DNA of 64,000 nucleotides, taken from Paenibacillus roseus. GTDB taxonomy: Bacteria; Bacillota; Bacilli; Paenibacillales; Paenibacillaceae. Location of the stretch: the NCBI RefSeq assembly GCF_016424485.1, contig NZ_JAELUP010000005.1:1-64000 (forward strand), written 5' to 3'. Position 1 is the first letter of the stretch. Each line of letters begins with the position of its first letter. The notes beneath the pieces are model-generated. The model was given only the letters and a program-made list of their open reading frames with translations, did not search any database and was not told the DNA's origin. Both the position numbers and the translations under genes were made by a program. Below are positions 25,809 to 35,973 of the stretch, piece by piece.

Positions 25809-28800
25809 TTAGTCGATCAGCTTTACTGCTTGCAGGAAGCGGTCCAGAATAGCCGCTGCCTCAGCGCGAGTTGCCTGATCGCCAGGACGCAGGCTCAGAC
25901 TGCTGTCATGCTTGAATAATCCTGCTGCCACTCCATCTTGCACAGCCTGAAGCGCCCAATTGCTGATTTGTCCGGCATCCTTGAATTGCAACTGCTGGCT
26001 ATGATTCGCAAGATTATCGATCCGCTCTGTCAGAACGATCGCACGCGAGAACATGACCGCCAATTCTTCACGGCTCACCGGCTGCTGCGGACGGAACAGC
26101 CCATCAGCATACCCTTGTACCAGTCCGGCAGATACGGCTGCATTCAGATCATTTTGCAGTGCTGCATCTTTTACGTCATTAAAGGCTGCTGTCCCCTGAT
26201 AGTCCGACAAGCCAAGGCCACGAACAAGCAGATGAACAATTTGCCCACGTGTTACCGGAGCCTCGGGCGTGAATGCATCCGAATTTGTGCCTTTTACAAG
26301 CGCTTTAGAAGCAAGCTTCTCTACGGCATTCTGCGCCCAGTGGCCTTGCAGATCGGCAAAGGATTTATCCCCTTGAACAAGCGCATACTCGCCGCTGCCC
26401 AGTTGATGGATCACTGCGAAATAGCTGCCGTCCGGTTGCCGGGCGAAAGTGGCGGGAACTGGCGCCCACACTCCTGATGCGGAAAGTTTAAGTACAGCTG
26501 TATGAGCCGGATCCAGGCTGCCTGCAGCAAACGTCTGATCTGCAAATATAGGGCTTGCCGGCTTCCACACTGCCGCTTGGCCTTCTTGATTGATCAATGA
26601 GACTTCAAAGTCCACCTTGCCAAGCGTTGTAAATCCGTTCTCCGTCAGAGCAGGCTTTACTTCTCCGTCTTTCTTGCCCAGCGATACGTTAACATGCTTG
26701 ATTTGATCCAGCTTGATTGCGGCAAGCGGCAGGCTGTAGCTGCCAAGGTCGCTTACAACAATCAATTGTGCTTTTTTGCTGCCTTTGGCTGCCGCTTCTT
26801 TCACGATGCGGGCATCCAGTTCAAAGGTAATCCGGCTTGCGTTTTTATTTACTGGAACATGAACAATGAAGCTGTCAATTCCCTCTTTGGCTGCTTTCAG
26901 CTCTGCCAGCGCTTTGTCAACATCCAACGCCGCAAGCAGATGCCCTTGGGAGATTTCCTTCGGCTTCAGTATGCTGGTCAATTCCAGCTTGGTGCCTGCC
27001 GCAGGTGTAGTTCCCGCCGGGAGGGATGGTTTGGCTTCTTGTTCTTCTTCCGCTTGTCCTCCTGAGCCGCCATTGGATGGGGCGCTCGGATAGTTAGGAC
27101 TGGATGCCGGTTTGATTTTGTACAACGCAGATTCATAGGGCTTGAGAGATACCTTCAATTGACTTTGCGTTTCAGCAAAGGTCAGTGTCTTCTCTTCCCC
27201 GGTCCACAGGTTGGTCACGATATATTTATTGGCAACCGGAATGCCGGCGCGGGTGTAGCTCATTGAGCGCTCCGCAGCAGCATTGGCATAATTGAACAAT
27301 GCCGCGTAGTAATTTCCTTTATCTTCAAGAATAAACATATCGGCTGCGCTTTGACCTGTGTTGCCTTCCAGCGGACGGAATGCTTTCCCGATTCTGGCTA
27401 CATGATTGACAGCCGGATTCGTCATCAATTTTTCCATCAATTCTTGCGCTCTCTCGTCTCTGACATCATCAGAGCCCAGATACAGCGTCCCCGAGATCGC
27501 CAGTGCGTTCACACGGGATTGGGCCGCCTCGAACGTTTCTCCCTTCAACAGGGTCATATAGTCCGGGTCCGTATAATGATAGATCGTACCGTCCTGCCAC
27601 CAGCCGTAAGTCAAATTGTTCAATTGATATTCCGTACTGCCGATGGTACCCTCAATGTCACAGGAGATTCGTCTGCTGTGCGCATACTGGCTTGGGAACA
27701 GCGGCGCGATCGAAGCGCTGACAAACATTTTCCCGTCAAGCACCTGATTGACATAAGCCATCCCTTCGTTATAAGCCTGGATGCCGGTTTGAGCATCCTG
27801 ATTGTAGTGGACGCCTTCAAAAGCGCCATGGCTCAGGAAGTCCAGCTTGATGAATTCAAAACCAAGGGACAAGAAACGATTCATATAATAGTCAATCCGC
27901 AGCTTCGTTCCGGGATGGGTAGGGTCTACAGCGTATGCGCCGTCCACTGTAGGCAGTATGTTGCCGTCATGGTCGCGAAGCACGATATCCCCATAGGTGT
28001 ATGCTCCGTCGGTGCCTTCGACTACCTGATTCATGTTAATGCCCCAATAAACGAATGGAGCATAATAAATGCCTGCACGCTGGTCGTTGCTGTGAATATG
28101 CTTGACCAGATTGCCGAGTTCTTCATCGTCCATATTATCCCAGTAGGAGTCAAGATTAATATAAACATCGCCGTTGTTGTTAAAATCATTGTGCTGAAGT
28201 TTTTCCTTGTAATAATCCGAGGTTTGAATCGCAATATCATAGCTCAAATTGCTTTCATGCGCGCCCCAACTGTTCCAGCCGAACGGCACGCCGGTCGGGA
28301 TGCCTTCGCCAAATGCCAGTGGCGGAGCAATTTCCGCATTGGCGCGGCCATAAGCTTCCATACCGGTGCGATAATCAGAATAGTAGCCGACCATCACTTT
28401 AGGAGACTTCACAACAGTACCTGTCACCTTGCCATGCTCAAGCTTGTCATGAGTCGAAGCTTCCGAAGAGAAACCGCCATACACGCTCAGCTTGTTCAAT
28501 CGATTGTTATTGCCGCTCCAGTAGATGCCGGTCTTCCAGGTGTCATGCGTAACCGAACCGATAACCAATCCTTTGCGGCTCGTATTGTCATAAATAGCGG
28601 TCAGCTCCGAACTAACATAATGTTCATTATTCAGATAGGTGTTCATCGATTTGGACTGGTATCTGGACCACATGTCGTTATCGAACGGAGCAATAAGTAC
28701 ACGGTTGTCATCATAACTGCCGATATCAATCGCGCCGGTTCTGTCCACGACAATTGGCGCCACATAATTCGTACTGATTGGCGTATCGCTTTCAACAACG

Positions 28801-30092
28801 GTCTCGGTCAGAAAATGGTCTGCTTCCTCGTACAGATAATACTTTTGCTTCATGGTTGGAAGACCTTCCCCGGTATTCACAACCGTCAATTCGATCCCTT
28901 TGCCGATGCCATCCTGGAAAGGTACCGGAGGCTGCACATCCAATTGATGCAGGGTATAATCGGTATTCTTCAAAAGAGTATCCAACTGGACGCTGCTCGT
29001 TACACCTTGGGCTACAACCTTGCCGCCCCACTTATATTGGGCAAATCCGGTTTCAGTGTTGTATTGAACCTGATACTTGCCAGTCGAAGCGACAATACCT
29101 TGGGTATACTTCGCTACCGTCACCGCTCCATACTGGGATTGGCTAATCAAGGCGCCGATATCGCCGTCTTCTTCGTTGCCTGGTTCGGGGTTGGAGCCGC
29201 CGTCATAAAATATTTTGATTTTGTCGATATCCGGAGAATAGTCATTACCATCGCTGAACAGAATTGTGTTAGCGCCTTCATGGAGATACAAGTCAATTGT
29301 ATATTCCCCGACTACTTCCCAGCTTTCGGTCTCTGGAGGACTGAGGCTCCCTAATTCATCTCCGTTAACGCTTACAGTAAATGACCGTTTCGAGCCAGAT
29401 ATGTAGTAAACGACCATTTTGTAGATGCCGCTTCTGCTTGCTTGAACGTTAGTAAATTTTATTGAGGAACCATGATACAGATCGCCTACTTTTTGACTGC
29501 CGGAACAAGCCGTGCAATTAGACACTTTGGCGTTGCCGGAAAGTTCATTCTCCGCAGCTTCTGCCTCATAGGTTGTGCCAGTCGAATTCCCGCCTGCAAA
29601 TACCAGATCGATCTTGTCGATGTCCGGGGAATAGCCGCCGTTATCGCTGATCAGGATTGTGTTGACGCCTTCATGCAACAGAATTTCAATTGTGTATTGG
29701 CCAACCGTATCCCAGGTCGCTGTTTTGGGAGGACTGTATGGTTCCAGCTCTCCGCCGTTAGCGCTTACAGAAAATGGCCTTGGATCACCTGAAAGATACG
29801 ATACGGTCATCTTGTAGATACCGCTTTCAGGAACAACCACTTCATTGAATTGCAATGAGGCCCCTTGGTACAGCCCTCCTACCTTCTTCCCGCCTGAGCA
29901 GGGCTCGCAATTGCTGACACTTGCATTTCCGGTAAAAATATTACCATCTGCCTCCGCCTCAAAAGTCAAGGCAGCTGGCTCTGCCGCTGAATTCCCCGCG
30001 AAAAACAGCGGGGTAACGGGCAGCAGCAGCGCAACCAGCAAAGAGGCGATGACCACTTTAAATGTTTTCATTTTTAATGCGTTCATCTTCAT
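25809..30092 (-). CDS. SLH-anchored clan GH-D (alpha-galactosidase-like) glycosidase with two CBM35-like modules
   Basis: 1427 residues. Order: signal peptide (to about 37); two tandem carbohydrate-binding modules of CBM35/CBM6 type (about 40-167 and 173-297, close copies of each other, each with a CxxC pair); a beta-sandwich; a TIM barrel opening PFGWNSWGAHES with probable nucleophile Asp751 in FIKLDFLSHG and a conserved SCDIEGT; a C-terminal beta domain; a linker and unassigned domain (about 1040-1210); and three SLH motifs (about 1244-1427). It would release sugars at the cell surface. ATG 30092 and ATG 30086 are both possible; GGAGAGG suits the second. It overlaps the end of the upstream cytoplasmic paralogue by about 30 bases, so translation is probably coupled. 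GH27/GH36 assignment is by motif only. Confidence 0.87.
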   Translation of the reverse strand: MKMNALKMKTFKVVIASLLVALLLPVTPLFFAGNSAAEPAALTFEAEADGNIFTGNASVSNCEPCSGGKKVGGLYQGASLQFNEVVVPESGIYKMTVSYLSGDPRPFSVSANGGELEPYSPPKTATWDTVGQYTIEILLHEGVNTILISDNGGYSPDIDKIDLVFAGGNSTGTTYEAEAAENELSGNAKVSNCTACSGSQKVGDLYHGSSIKFTNVQASRSGIYKMVVYYISGSKRSFTVSVNGDELGSLSPPETESWEVVGEYTIDLYLHEGANTILFSDGNDYSPDIDKIKIFYDGGSNPEPGNEEDGDIGALISQSQYGAVTVAKYTQGIVASTGKYQVQYNTETGFAQYKWGGKVVAQGVTSSVQLDTLLKNTDYTLHQLDVQPPVPFQDGIGKGIELTVVNTGEGLPTMKQKYYLYEEADHFLTETVVESDTPISTNYVAPIVVDRTGAIDIGSYDDNRVLIAPFDNDMWSRYQSKSMNTYLNNEHYVSSELTAIYDNTSRKGLVIGSVTHDTWKTGIYWSGNNNRLNKLSVYGGFSSEASTHDKLEHGKVTGTVVKSPKVMVGYYSDYRTGMEAYGRANAEIAPPLAFGEGIPTGVPFGWNSWGAHESNLSYDIAIQTSDYYKEKLQHNDFNNNGDVYINLDSYWDNMDDEELGNLVKHIHSNDQRAGIYYAPFVYWGINMNQVVEGTDGAYTYGDIVLRDHDGNILPTVDGAYAVDPTHPGTKLRIDYYMNRFLSLGFEFIKLDFLSHGAFEGVHYNQDAQTGIQAYNEGMAYVNQVLDGKMFVSASIAPLFPSQYAHSRRISCDIEGTIGSTEYQLNNLTYGWWQDGTIYHYTDPDYMTLLKGETFEAAQSRVNALAISGTLYLGSDDVRDERAQELMEKLMTNPAVNHVARIGKAFRPLEGNTGQSAADMFILEDKGNYYAALFNYANAAAERSMSYTRAGIPVANKYIVTNLWTGEEKTLTFAETQSQLKVSLKPYESALYKIKPASSPNYPSAPSNGGSGGQAEEEQEAKPSLPAGTTPAAGTKLELTSILKPKEISQGHLLAALDVDKALAELKAAKEGIDSFIVHVPVNKNASRITFELDARIVKEAAAKGSKKAQLIVVSDLGSYSLPLAAIKLDQIKHVNVSLGKKDGEVKPALTENGFTTLGKVDFEVSLINQEGQAAVWKPASPIFADQTFAAGSLDPAHTAVLKLSASGVWAPVPATFARQPDGSYFAVIHQLGSGEYALVQGDKSFADLQGHWAQNAVEKLASKALVKGTNSDAFTPEAPVTRGQIVHLLVRGLGLSDYQGTAAFNDVKDAALQNDLNAAVSAGLVQGYADGLFRPQQPVSREELAVMFSRAIVLTERIDNLANHSQQLQFKDAGQISNWALQAVQDGVAAGLFKHDSSLSLRPGDQATRAEAAAILDRFLQAVKLID

Positions 30093-32151
30093 TTACCTCT
30101 CCATTCTTGATTTTAATTTTGAATAGCTTCGATTCGGCAGATTCCAAATTAACGGTCAGATTTCCTTGTCCTTCCTGCTGCGTCTGCTCCCACAGGTCAA
30201 AGACTTCATAGTGCGCTTCAATCTCCAGTCCAAGCTGTTGCACATCCACCGTACGGACAGCAGACTGTACGGCATCATAATTGAAGACAGCTACATAGAC
30301 GCTATTCTCGTTCACATGCAAGGCGAAGATATTTGCCGATCCTTCCTGCACCGGACTGTCAATCGGAACAAAGGTTTTGCCAAGACGCGCAATCTCGAGG
30401 ACGGACTCATTCGACAGCCATGCACAGGCACGCGATGCCGCCTCCTCTACCCGGTAATCATCCCCCAGCAAAAATACGGTTCCGGAAATAACAGAAGCAG
30501 TCAGGCGACTTCTGCCTTCTTGCCTTGTTGTTGCTTCATGATTAAAGCTCTTGTACAATACGCAGTGATCCGGATCATTAAAGCGGTAAACAGCATCGTT
30601 CAACCACCAGCCATGGGTCAGGGAATTGAGCATATATTCCGTATCATGCAGCGTTCCGAACGCATCACAGGAGACGCGGCGGCTATGGGCAAATTGATGC
30701 GGGAATATGGGGGCGATGGACAAATTAATGAAGAATGGGCGTCCGACACGCTCAGGCGACAACCGCTCTGCCAGATAGGACAAGCCGAAATGGTAAGCTG
30801 CCATGCCTGTCGTAATCGCCGGATCATGATGCGTTCCTTCCAAAGCGCCATGCCCCATGAAATCCAGCTTGATATAGTCAAATTCTTCTGCAATAAACTG
30901 ATCCATGTACCAGTCAATTCGCTGCAAAGCGCCGGGATGGGTCGGATCAATCGCCAGGCCGCCGTCCAGATCAGGCAGCACTTCACCTTCCGAATCCCGC
31001 AGCAGCAAGTCTTTATACGTATAGCGGCCTCCCGTGCCCTCTACTTCACGGTCAAACTCGGATGGTCCTCCCCAGAAGGCAAACGGAGTCCAATACGTAC
31101 CAGCCTTATGGCCATTGCCGTGGACCAGATCGACGGCATCCTTGATTTGCTGCTGCGTAAGATTGGTCCAGAAGGAGTCGAAATTGACGTAAGCCGTGCC
31201 TTCATTGCGAAATGCCGGCAGTTCCGTTTTGAAGAAATCGCTTGTTGCAGCATACAGGTCATAATCCAGCCGGTCTGCCGCAGCAGACCAGCTATTCCAA
31301 CCAAAAGGAACGCCTTCCTTCCATTCCAACGGGGGAGCAATGATTGCGTTCGCACGGCCGAATGCCTCCAGCCCATTGCGGTAATCCGATTCGAAGCTGA
31401 TCCACACAAGCGGCGATACAATCTTGCTGCCTGTAACATAGCCGTGCGGCAAGGAATCGCGGGTTAGCTCAGAAGCCGCTCCCCCGAACACCTCCAGATT
31501 TTCAATCTGGCCGGTTGCGTTCCCCTTCACCCGAATTCCTGTCTTCCACAGATCATGCGTCAGGGAGCCGACAACCAGTCCCTGACGGCTCTCCCGACGG
31601 TAAATCGCTGACGCTTCATAACTTTCCGTCTCGCATGGCAGCGGGTACGCTGCGTAACGAACCCACTTGTCATTATCGAACGGCACGCGCAGAACGGTCA
31701 GTTCATCTTCCCCGCAGCTTCCAGCAGGCGCAATGACAGAGGAAGACTGAATGACGGCAAAACGGTTGATCTTCAGTCGTTCCGAGCCAGACAGCTCCGC
31801 TCGAATCAGGACGAAGCCGCCTTCCTCATAGAGGAAGCAATGCTGCAGAAGTGATGGCAGGCTGCCATCTTCCATTTCATGCAGAATTGTGACATGCACC
31901 CCTTTGCCAAAGCCATCCATTACCTGGACCGGGGCGCCGGTCAATGTATGCTTTCGGTAGTTGTGCGTGCCGACCATGCGGCCCTGCCATCTGAACTGTA
32001 CCGACGCCTCGCGAACTTCGCTGCCGTTTGCACCAGTATACGTGGTTGTTCCTGATTGAAGATCGAACTGGACAGCTGCCCTCCCGTTGTCCAGATGAAG
32101 AAGGGAAGAAGAGCTTTGTATGCCGTCAATTCTGATACTGCCCTCTGTCAT
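30058..32151 (-). CDS. Cytoplasmic clan GH-D glycosidase, paralogue of the SLH-anchored enzyme
   Basis: 697 residues with no signal peptide, CBM or SLH modules. The core matches the neighbouring surface enzyme through VPFGWNSWSAA, IDPTHPGALQRIDWYMD, YIKLDFMGHG (probable nucleophile Asp430), FAHSRRVSCDAFGT and THGWWLNDAVYRFNDPDH. The pair suggests that the same linkage is cut outside and again inside after import. AAGGAGG lies before ATG 32151, 13 bases after the binding-protein stop. The 3' end overlaps the start of the surface enzyme. Alpha-galactosidase is the best guess for the activity, not proven. Confidence 0.88.
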   Translation of the reverse strand: MTEGSIRIDGIQSSSSLLHLDNGRAAVQFDLQSGTTTYTGANGSEVREASVQFRWQGRMVGTHNYRKHTLTGAPVQVMDGFGKGVHVTILHEMEDGSLPSLLQHCFLYEEGGFVLIRAELSGSERLKINRFAVIQSSSVIAPAGSCGEDELTVLRVPFDNDKWVRYAAYPLPCETESYEASAIYRRESRQGLVVGSLTHDLWKTGIRVKGNATGQIENLEVFGGAASELTRDSLPHGYVTGSKIVSPLVWISFESDYRNGLEAFGRANAIIAPPLEWKEGVPFGWNSWSAAADRLDYDLYAATSDFFKTELPAFRNEGTAYVNFDSFWTNLTQQQIKDAVDLVHGNGHKAGTYWTPFAFWGGPSEFDREVEGTGGRYTYKDLLLRDSEGEVLPDLDGGLAIDPTHPGALQRIDWYMDQFIAEEFDYIKLDFMGHGALEGTHHDPAITTGMAAYHFGLSYLAERLSPERVGRPFFINLSIAPIFPHQFAHSRRVSCDAFGTLHDTEYMLNSLTHGWWLNDAVYRFNDPDHCVLYKSFNHEATTRQEGRSRLTASVISGTVFLLGDDYRVEEAASRACAWLSNESVLEIARLGKTFVPIDSPVQEGSANIFALHVNENSVYVAVFNYDAVQSAVRTVDVQQLGLEIEAHYEVFDLWEQTQQEGQGNLTVNLESAESKLFKIKIKNGEVNEDERIKNENI

Positions 32152-32164
32152 TTACGTTGCCTCC

Positions 32165-33766
32165 TTACTCTTTGGTACCCCAAAGTTTTATGCGTTCTTG
32201 ATACTTCTTGTTGATGATCTCTTCAACTTTGCTGTCGCCAGCTTTCTTCATATCTTCCAGCATTTTATCGAAGATTGCGTTAGCGTCTGCTTCGCTTGAT
32301 GCAATAATAGCTTTCGTAATGCTTTGGTCCATTATATCTTTCACTTTCTGGGCAACGAGCGCCTCAGGCGTACCGCCGTCAGGGTTCAGATTGTCGTATG
32401 GAGCCGTGTCCCATGTAGAATCGCCAAGACTTTTAATAGCCTGGTTGTCGACTTCGTTACGCTCATATTTAACTACCATATCATAAGGCTGACCATCGCT
32501 ATCCAGACCGTTCTTGATGAACCACAGCCATTTGCGAACGCCGTATTTCTTCACAGCCTCATCCCAGTTGTCTTTATAGCTTTTCAGCAGTTCTTCATTC
32601 GGTACTTTCTTGCCATCTACACGCTCCCAGTCTTTTCCTTCCAGGCCCCATAGCAGCAAGTGCTGGCCTTCTTCGCTAGACAGGAAGTTGAACAGCTTCA
32701 TTGTAGCTTCAGGATGCTTGTTGTTCTTGGTAATACCGATCGCATCCCATCCGAGAGAGCTTCTTGGTCCAAATGTTGTTTTCGCAGCATCATTGCCCGG
32801 CGCCACAACTTTGTAAGCAAACAATTGGTTATCGACTCCGCCGTCTTTCTTTAGCGCAGTGTTGGGGGTGCCTGGGTCCCAGTAAGCGCCTGGAGTTGCG
32901 AATACCTGTCCGCCCGCCAGCTTCTGCTCCCAGATTTGCTTTTTGCTAATGGCAAATTCCTTCTCGATCAGGCCCTGTCTGTACAAGCTGTTCATGTAGA
33001 GCAACATTTCACGGTATTTCGGATCTTTCACATCGTATTCCAGTTTCCCATTGTTCTCATAGTAGGTTTTCATTCCCCACATTCCTTTGAACGTGCCCAG
33101 GTTTGCACCCATGTTCTCCCCGTTCATTGTCATCGGAATGGATTCTTTGCCGTCGATTTGTTTATGCTTGCTCTTGAAATCTTTCAACAGAGCTTCGAAT
33201 TCTTCGGTGGTTAGCGGTTTGCTGCCGTCTGCTTTGTCCGGAGCAAGCTCCTGCAACAGGCTGCGTCTCATCAGCATACCGAATACCGGATCAGTGTCCA
33301 GGGAGTACCAGTTGGCCATGTAGTAGTTCTTGCCGTCTGAATAGCGGGTCTTGACCAGCGTATCGCCATACATTTCTTTAATATCCGATCCATATTGATC
33401 AATCAGATCATTCAGAGGGATGAATGCGCCGGTGGAAATATACTTTTCCAAAGAGGCATCCCCTCTGCTCATCACCACAACATCGGGATAGTCCCCGCTT
33501 GCAAGCATCAGGCTCAGCTTCTCTGTCGGATTACCGGTCGGCTGTTGAATTTCAAGCTTTATCCCGGTACGTTTTGTAATCTCTTGAGCGATGGCGTTGG
33601 TGAACGGCTCACCCTTCGTATTCGCGTCAAACCAGGAAAGTGTAATCGGTCCTTCCGTATCTGAACCTGTCTTTGTTTCGTTTTTGTTAGAAGCGCACCC
33701 AACAAGCAAGCTGGAAGCCAATGCAACAACAAGGCTAATTTTTATCCATCTTTTTTTCGTAGACAC
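32165..33766 (-). CDS. Sugar ABC transporter substrate-binding lipoprotein (LplA-like)
   Basis: 533 residues from GTG 33766, placed 7 bases after GGGAGG; the longer frame from TTG 33781 would start on the ribosome site itself. The signal peptide ends in SLLVGC, so Cys24 is the lipidation site. The body (TLSWFDANTKGEPFTNAIAQ, LMLASGDYPDVVVMSRG, GWDAIGITKNNKHPEATM) belongs to the large family 1 binding proteins that work with LplB/YtcP-type permeases. It lies between the permeases and the glycosidases in one operon, so its ligand is probably the oligosaccharide released by the surface enzyme. Confidence 0.93.
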   Translation of the reverse strand: MSTKKRWIKISLVVALASSLLVGCASNKNETKTGSDTEGPITLSWFDANTKGEPFTNAIAQEITKRTGIKLEIQQPTGNPTEKLSLMLASGDYPDVVVMSRGDASLEKYISTGAFIPLNDLIDQYGSDIKEMYGDTLVKTRYSDGKNYYMANWYSLDTDPVFGMLMRRSLLQELAPDKADGSKPLTTEEFEALLKDFKSKHKQIDGKESIPMTMNGENMGANLGTFKGMWGMKTYYENNGKLEYDVKDPKYREMLLYMNSLYRQGLIEKEFAISKKQIWEQKLAGGQVFATPGAYWDPGTPNTALKKDGGVDNQLFAYKVVAPGNDAAKTTFGPRSSLGWDAIGITKNNKHPEATMKLFNFLSSEEGQHLLLWGLEGKDWERVDGKKVPNEELLKSYKDNWDEAVKKYGVRKWLWFIKNGLDSDGQPYDMVVKYERNEVDNQAIKSLGDSTWDTAPYDNLNPDGGTPEALVAQKVKDIMDQSITKAIIASSEADANAIFDKMLEDMKKAGDSKVEEIINKKYQERIKLWGTKE

Positions 33767-33881
33767 CCTGATTCCTCCCAAGTAGATACGTAATATATTC
33801 CCTGCAACGAAGCAAACGCCTGACGCTCACCTCCCTTCATGGCGGCCTGGATCACCCCCGGCAGCGAAGTAATTTGCTTGA

Positions 33882-34772
33882 TTAACTTTTAACGGCGCCA
33901 AGCGTCATCCCTTTGACAAAATACTTTTGCAAGAACGGATAGACAATGACAATCGGCAAGGTCGCAACCATCGTCGCCGCCATCCGGATGGTGTTGCTGG
34001 ACACTGCGTTGCGTTTGGCGGAATCCGCCAGCATCTGTGCCGAGGATACCATGTTTTCGGTCTGGAACTGGTTCAGGATTTTAACAAGCACGGCTTGCAA
34101 TGTCTTCAGATCATTGCTGTACGTAAAGGCATAAGAATCAAACCATGCATTCCAGTGTCCGATTGCCTGAAACAACCCGATTGTCGCCAGTACAGGCGTC
34201 GTCAGCGGAAGTATAATGCGGAAGAAGATCGTCAGATCATTGGCTCCGTCCACCTTCGCGGACTCCTCTACTTCTATCGGAAGCTGCTCCATAAAGGTTC
34301 TTACAATAATCATATAGAACACGTTCATCAGACCCGGCAGAATGAATACGGAGAACGTATCAATCATGTTCAGCGTCTTGAGCACCATGTAGTACGGTAT
34401 CAATCCGCCGCCAAAGTACATCGTAAAGATAAAGTACAAGTTGAAGCTCTTGCGTCCAAGAAGCTGCCTGCGGCTAAGCGGATAAGCCAGCATCGTAATG
34501 ACCAGTACAGACAGCGGTGTCCCGATGACCGTACGCTTGATTGTAACCCAAATTCCGTTCAAAATTTCGGTATCATTCAAAATCTGCTGATAGCTGTTAA
34601 ATGTAATATCCCTTGGCCAGAAGTATATGCCGCCGCGAACGGTGTCGCCCGCGCTATTCAAGGACAGGACAAGAATGTTCCAGAAGGGCAGAAACGTGAC
34701 CAGCAAAACCGCCACTAAAAAGACATAAACAAAAAGCTTGAACACATAATCTCCGTATTTTTCCAAAGCCAT
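33882..34772 (-). CDS. Sugar ABC transporter permease, LplC/YtcP type
   Basis: 296 residues, six membrane segments, EAA loop EESAKVDGANDLTIFFRI and C-terminus KYFVKGMTLGAVKS typical of LplC-type subunits. GGAG precedes ATG 34772. It is the second gene of the five-gene operon, 28 bases after the first permease. The 115-base gap to the binding protein contains no clear terminator. No ATPase gene is present, so a shared ATPase encoded elsewhere is expected. Confidence 0.93.
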   Translation of the reverse strand: MALEKYGDYVFKLFVYVFLVAVLLVTFLPFWNILVLSLNSAGDTVRGGIYFWPRDITFNSYQQILNDTEILNGIWVTIKRTVIGTPLSVLVITMLAYPLSRRQLLGRKSFNLYFIFTMYFGGGLIPYYMVLKTLNMIDTFSVFILPGLMNVFYMIIVRTFMEQLPIEVEESAKVDGANDLTIFFRIILPLTTPVLATIGLFQAIGHWNAWFDSYAFTYSNDLKTLQAVLVKILNQFQTENMVSSAQMLADSAKRNAVSSNTIRMAATMVATLPIVIVYPFLQKYFVKGMTLGAVKS

Positions 34773-34800
34773 CTCAAGCGCTCCTCTCCGTTTTTTTGTC

Positions 34801-35757
34801 TTAAAACAACGCTTGATCGTTCATCCTCTTGGCAATCTGGTTCACGATAACGACAAGAATAAATGCGACCACCGATTTGAACATCCCTACAGCCGCCCCG
34901 TAGGAGAACATGCTGTTCTGCAATCCGTACTTGTAGGCATAAATATCGATGACTTCCGAATATTCAAGAACCGTATTATTTTGCAGCAAATATTGCTGAT
35001 CGAATCCTGCGTTCAGAATACCTCCGATTGCCAGAATCGCCAGAATCACGATCGTTGGACGGAGGGAGGGCAGCGTAATATGGTACATTTGACGAAAGCG
35101 GCTCGCTCCGTCGACTCGCGCTGCTTCATACAACTCGGGGTTGATGGCGGAAATAGCGGCCAGATACATAATGGCGCTAAACCCCATTTCCTTCCACATA
35201 TTCGATAATGCAATAATCCACCAGAACAACGGCCCGTTTTGCAAAAAGGCAATCGGTTCCTTGACGATCCCCAGCGCAACCAGAATGCTGTTGATCATCC
35301 CGTCGGAGGAAAGCATAGTGACAATAATATTGGCTGCAATAACCCAGGAAATAAAATGAGGCAAATATGAAACCGTTTGCGTAAAGCGCTTGAAAAAACC
35401 ATTCTTTGCTTCATTCAGCATCAGGGCAAGCAGGATTGGCGCCGGGAAACCGAAGAACAGGGACAGCAGGCTTGTTGCCAGCGTATTGCGCATGACCCTG
35501 TAGAAATCCCCCGTCGTAAAGAAATATTCGAACCACCTCAAACCGACGAATTCCGCACGGAAAAATTGCTCAAAGAATGACCCGCCGCCAGGTTGATAGT
35601 TAATAAAGGCCATATACAAACCAAACATCGGCCCGTAGGAAAAAAACAATGTTGCAAGAAAGGCAGGCAGCATAAGCAAAAATAACCATTTTTGATCTTT
35701 TAGCCGATGGATTACTCCAGTGCCCCTGACTATTTGTATCGTGTTTTCTTGATTCAT
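34801..35757 (-). CDS. Sugar ABC transporter permease, LplB/YteP type
   Basis: 318 residues with a cytoplasmic N-terminus, six membrane segments (the first at about 28-48, FLLMLPAFLATLFFSYGP) and EAA loop YEAARVDGASRFRQMYHI. AGGAGG lies 8 bases before ATG 35757. It is the first gene of the operon permease-permease-binding protein-cytoplasmic glycosidase-surface glycosidase, and is divergent from the response-regulator gene at 36246. No strong -35/-10 pair is visible upstream, as expected for an operon activated by an AraC-type regulator. Confidence 0.93.
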   Translation of the reverse strand: MNQENTIQIVRGTGVIHRLKDQKWLFLLMLPAFLATLFFSYGPMFGLYMAFINYQPGGGSFFEQFFRAEFVGLRWFEYFFTTGDFYRVMRNTLATSLLSLFFGFPAPILLALMLNEAKNGFFKRFTQTVSYLPHFISWVIAANIIVTMLSSDGMINSILVALGIVKEPIAFLQNGPLFWWIIALSNMWKEMGFSAIMYLAAISAINPELYEAARVDGASRFRQMYHITLPSLRPTIVILAILAIGGILNAGFDQQYLLQNNTVLEYSEVIDIYAYKYGLQNSMFSYGAAVGMFKSVVAFILVVIVNQIAKRMNDQALF

Positions 35758-35871
35758 CAGGCACTCCTCCTGTTTTGATAATGAACAGATGCATAAGCTG
35801 CAACCTTATTTTGTTCTTATCCATCATCTTACGTCCCGGGAGGGCTAAGTTCTATACTAGAATCCACCGAA

Positions 35872-35885
35872 TGATAACGCTTTTT
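35872..35885 (-). promoter_or_regulatory. Imperfect cre-like site upstream of the second carbohydrate operon
   Basis: Read on the minus strand, AAAAAGCGTTATCA matches cre at 12 of 14 positions, including the CG core and the CA end. It lies 115 bases upstream of the first permease. With two mismatches it is only a candidate. Confidence 0.25.
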
Positions 35886-35973
35886 AACTATCTTTCTGGA
35901 CAGCTATTGTTGGATTTCGATATATTATTTACTATGATAGGTAAGCAAACATAAATGAATTACAAGGAAATAT

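Noticed and set aside
27351..29354. 667-codon open frame on the plus strand
   Set aside because: It lies wholly antisense to the SLH-anchored glycosidase, has no ribosome site and no recognisable domain, and its composition is that of the complementary strand of a GC-biased gene.
30166..31467. 433-codon open frame on the plus strand
   Set aside because: Antisense to the cytoplasmic glycosidase, whose motifs are unambiguous.
35872..35885. Confident cre before the second carbohydrate operon
   Set aside because: Two mismatches, including loss of the TG end; kept only as a low-confidence feature.
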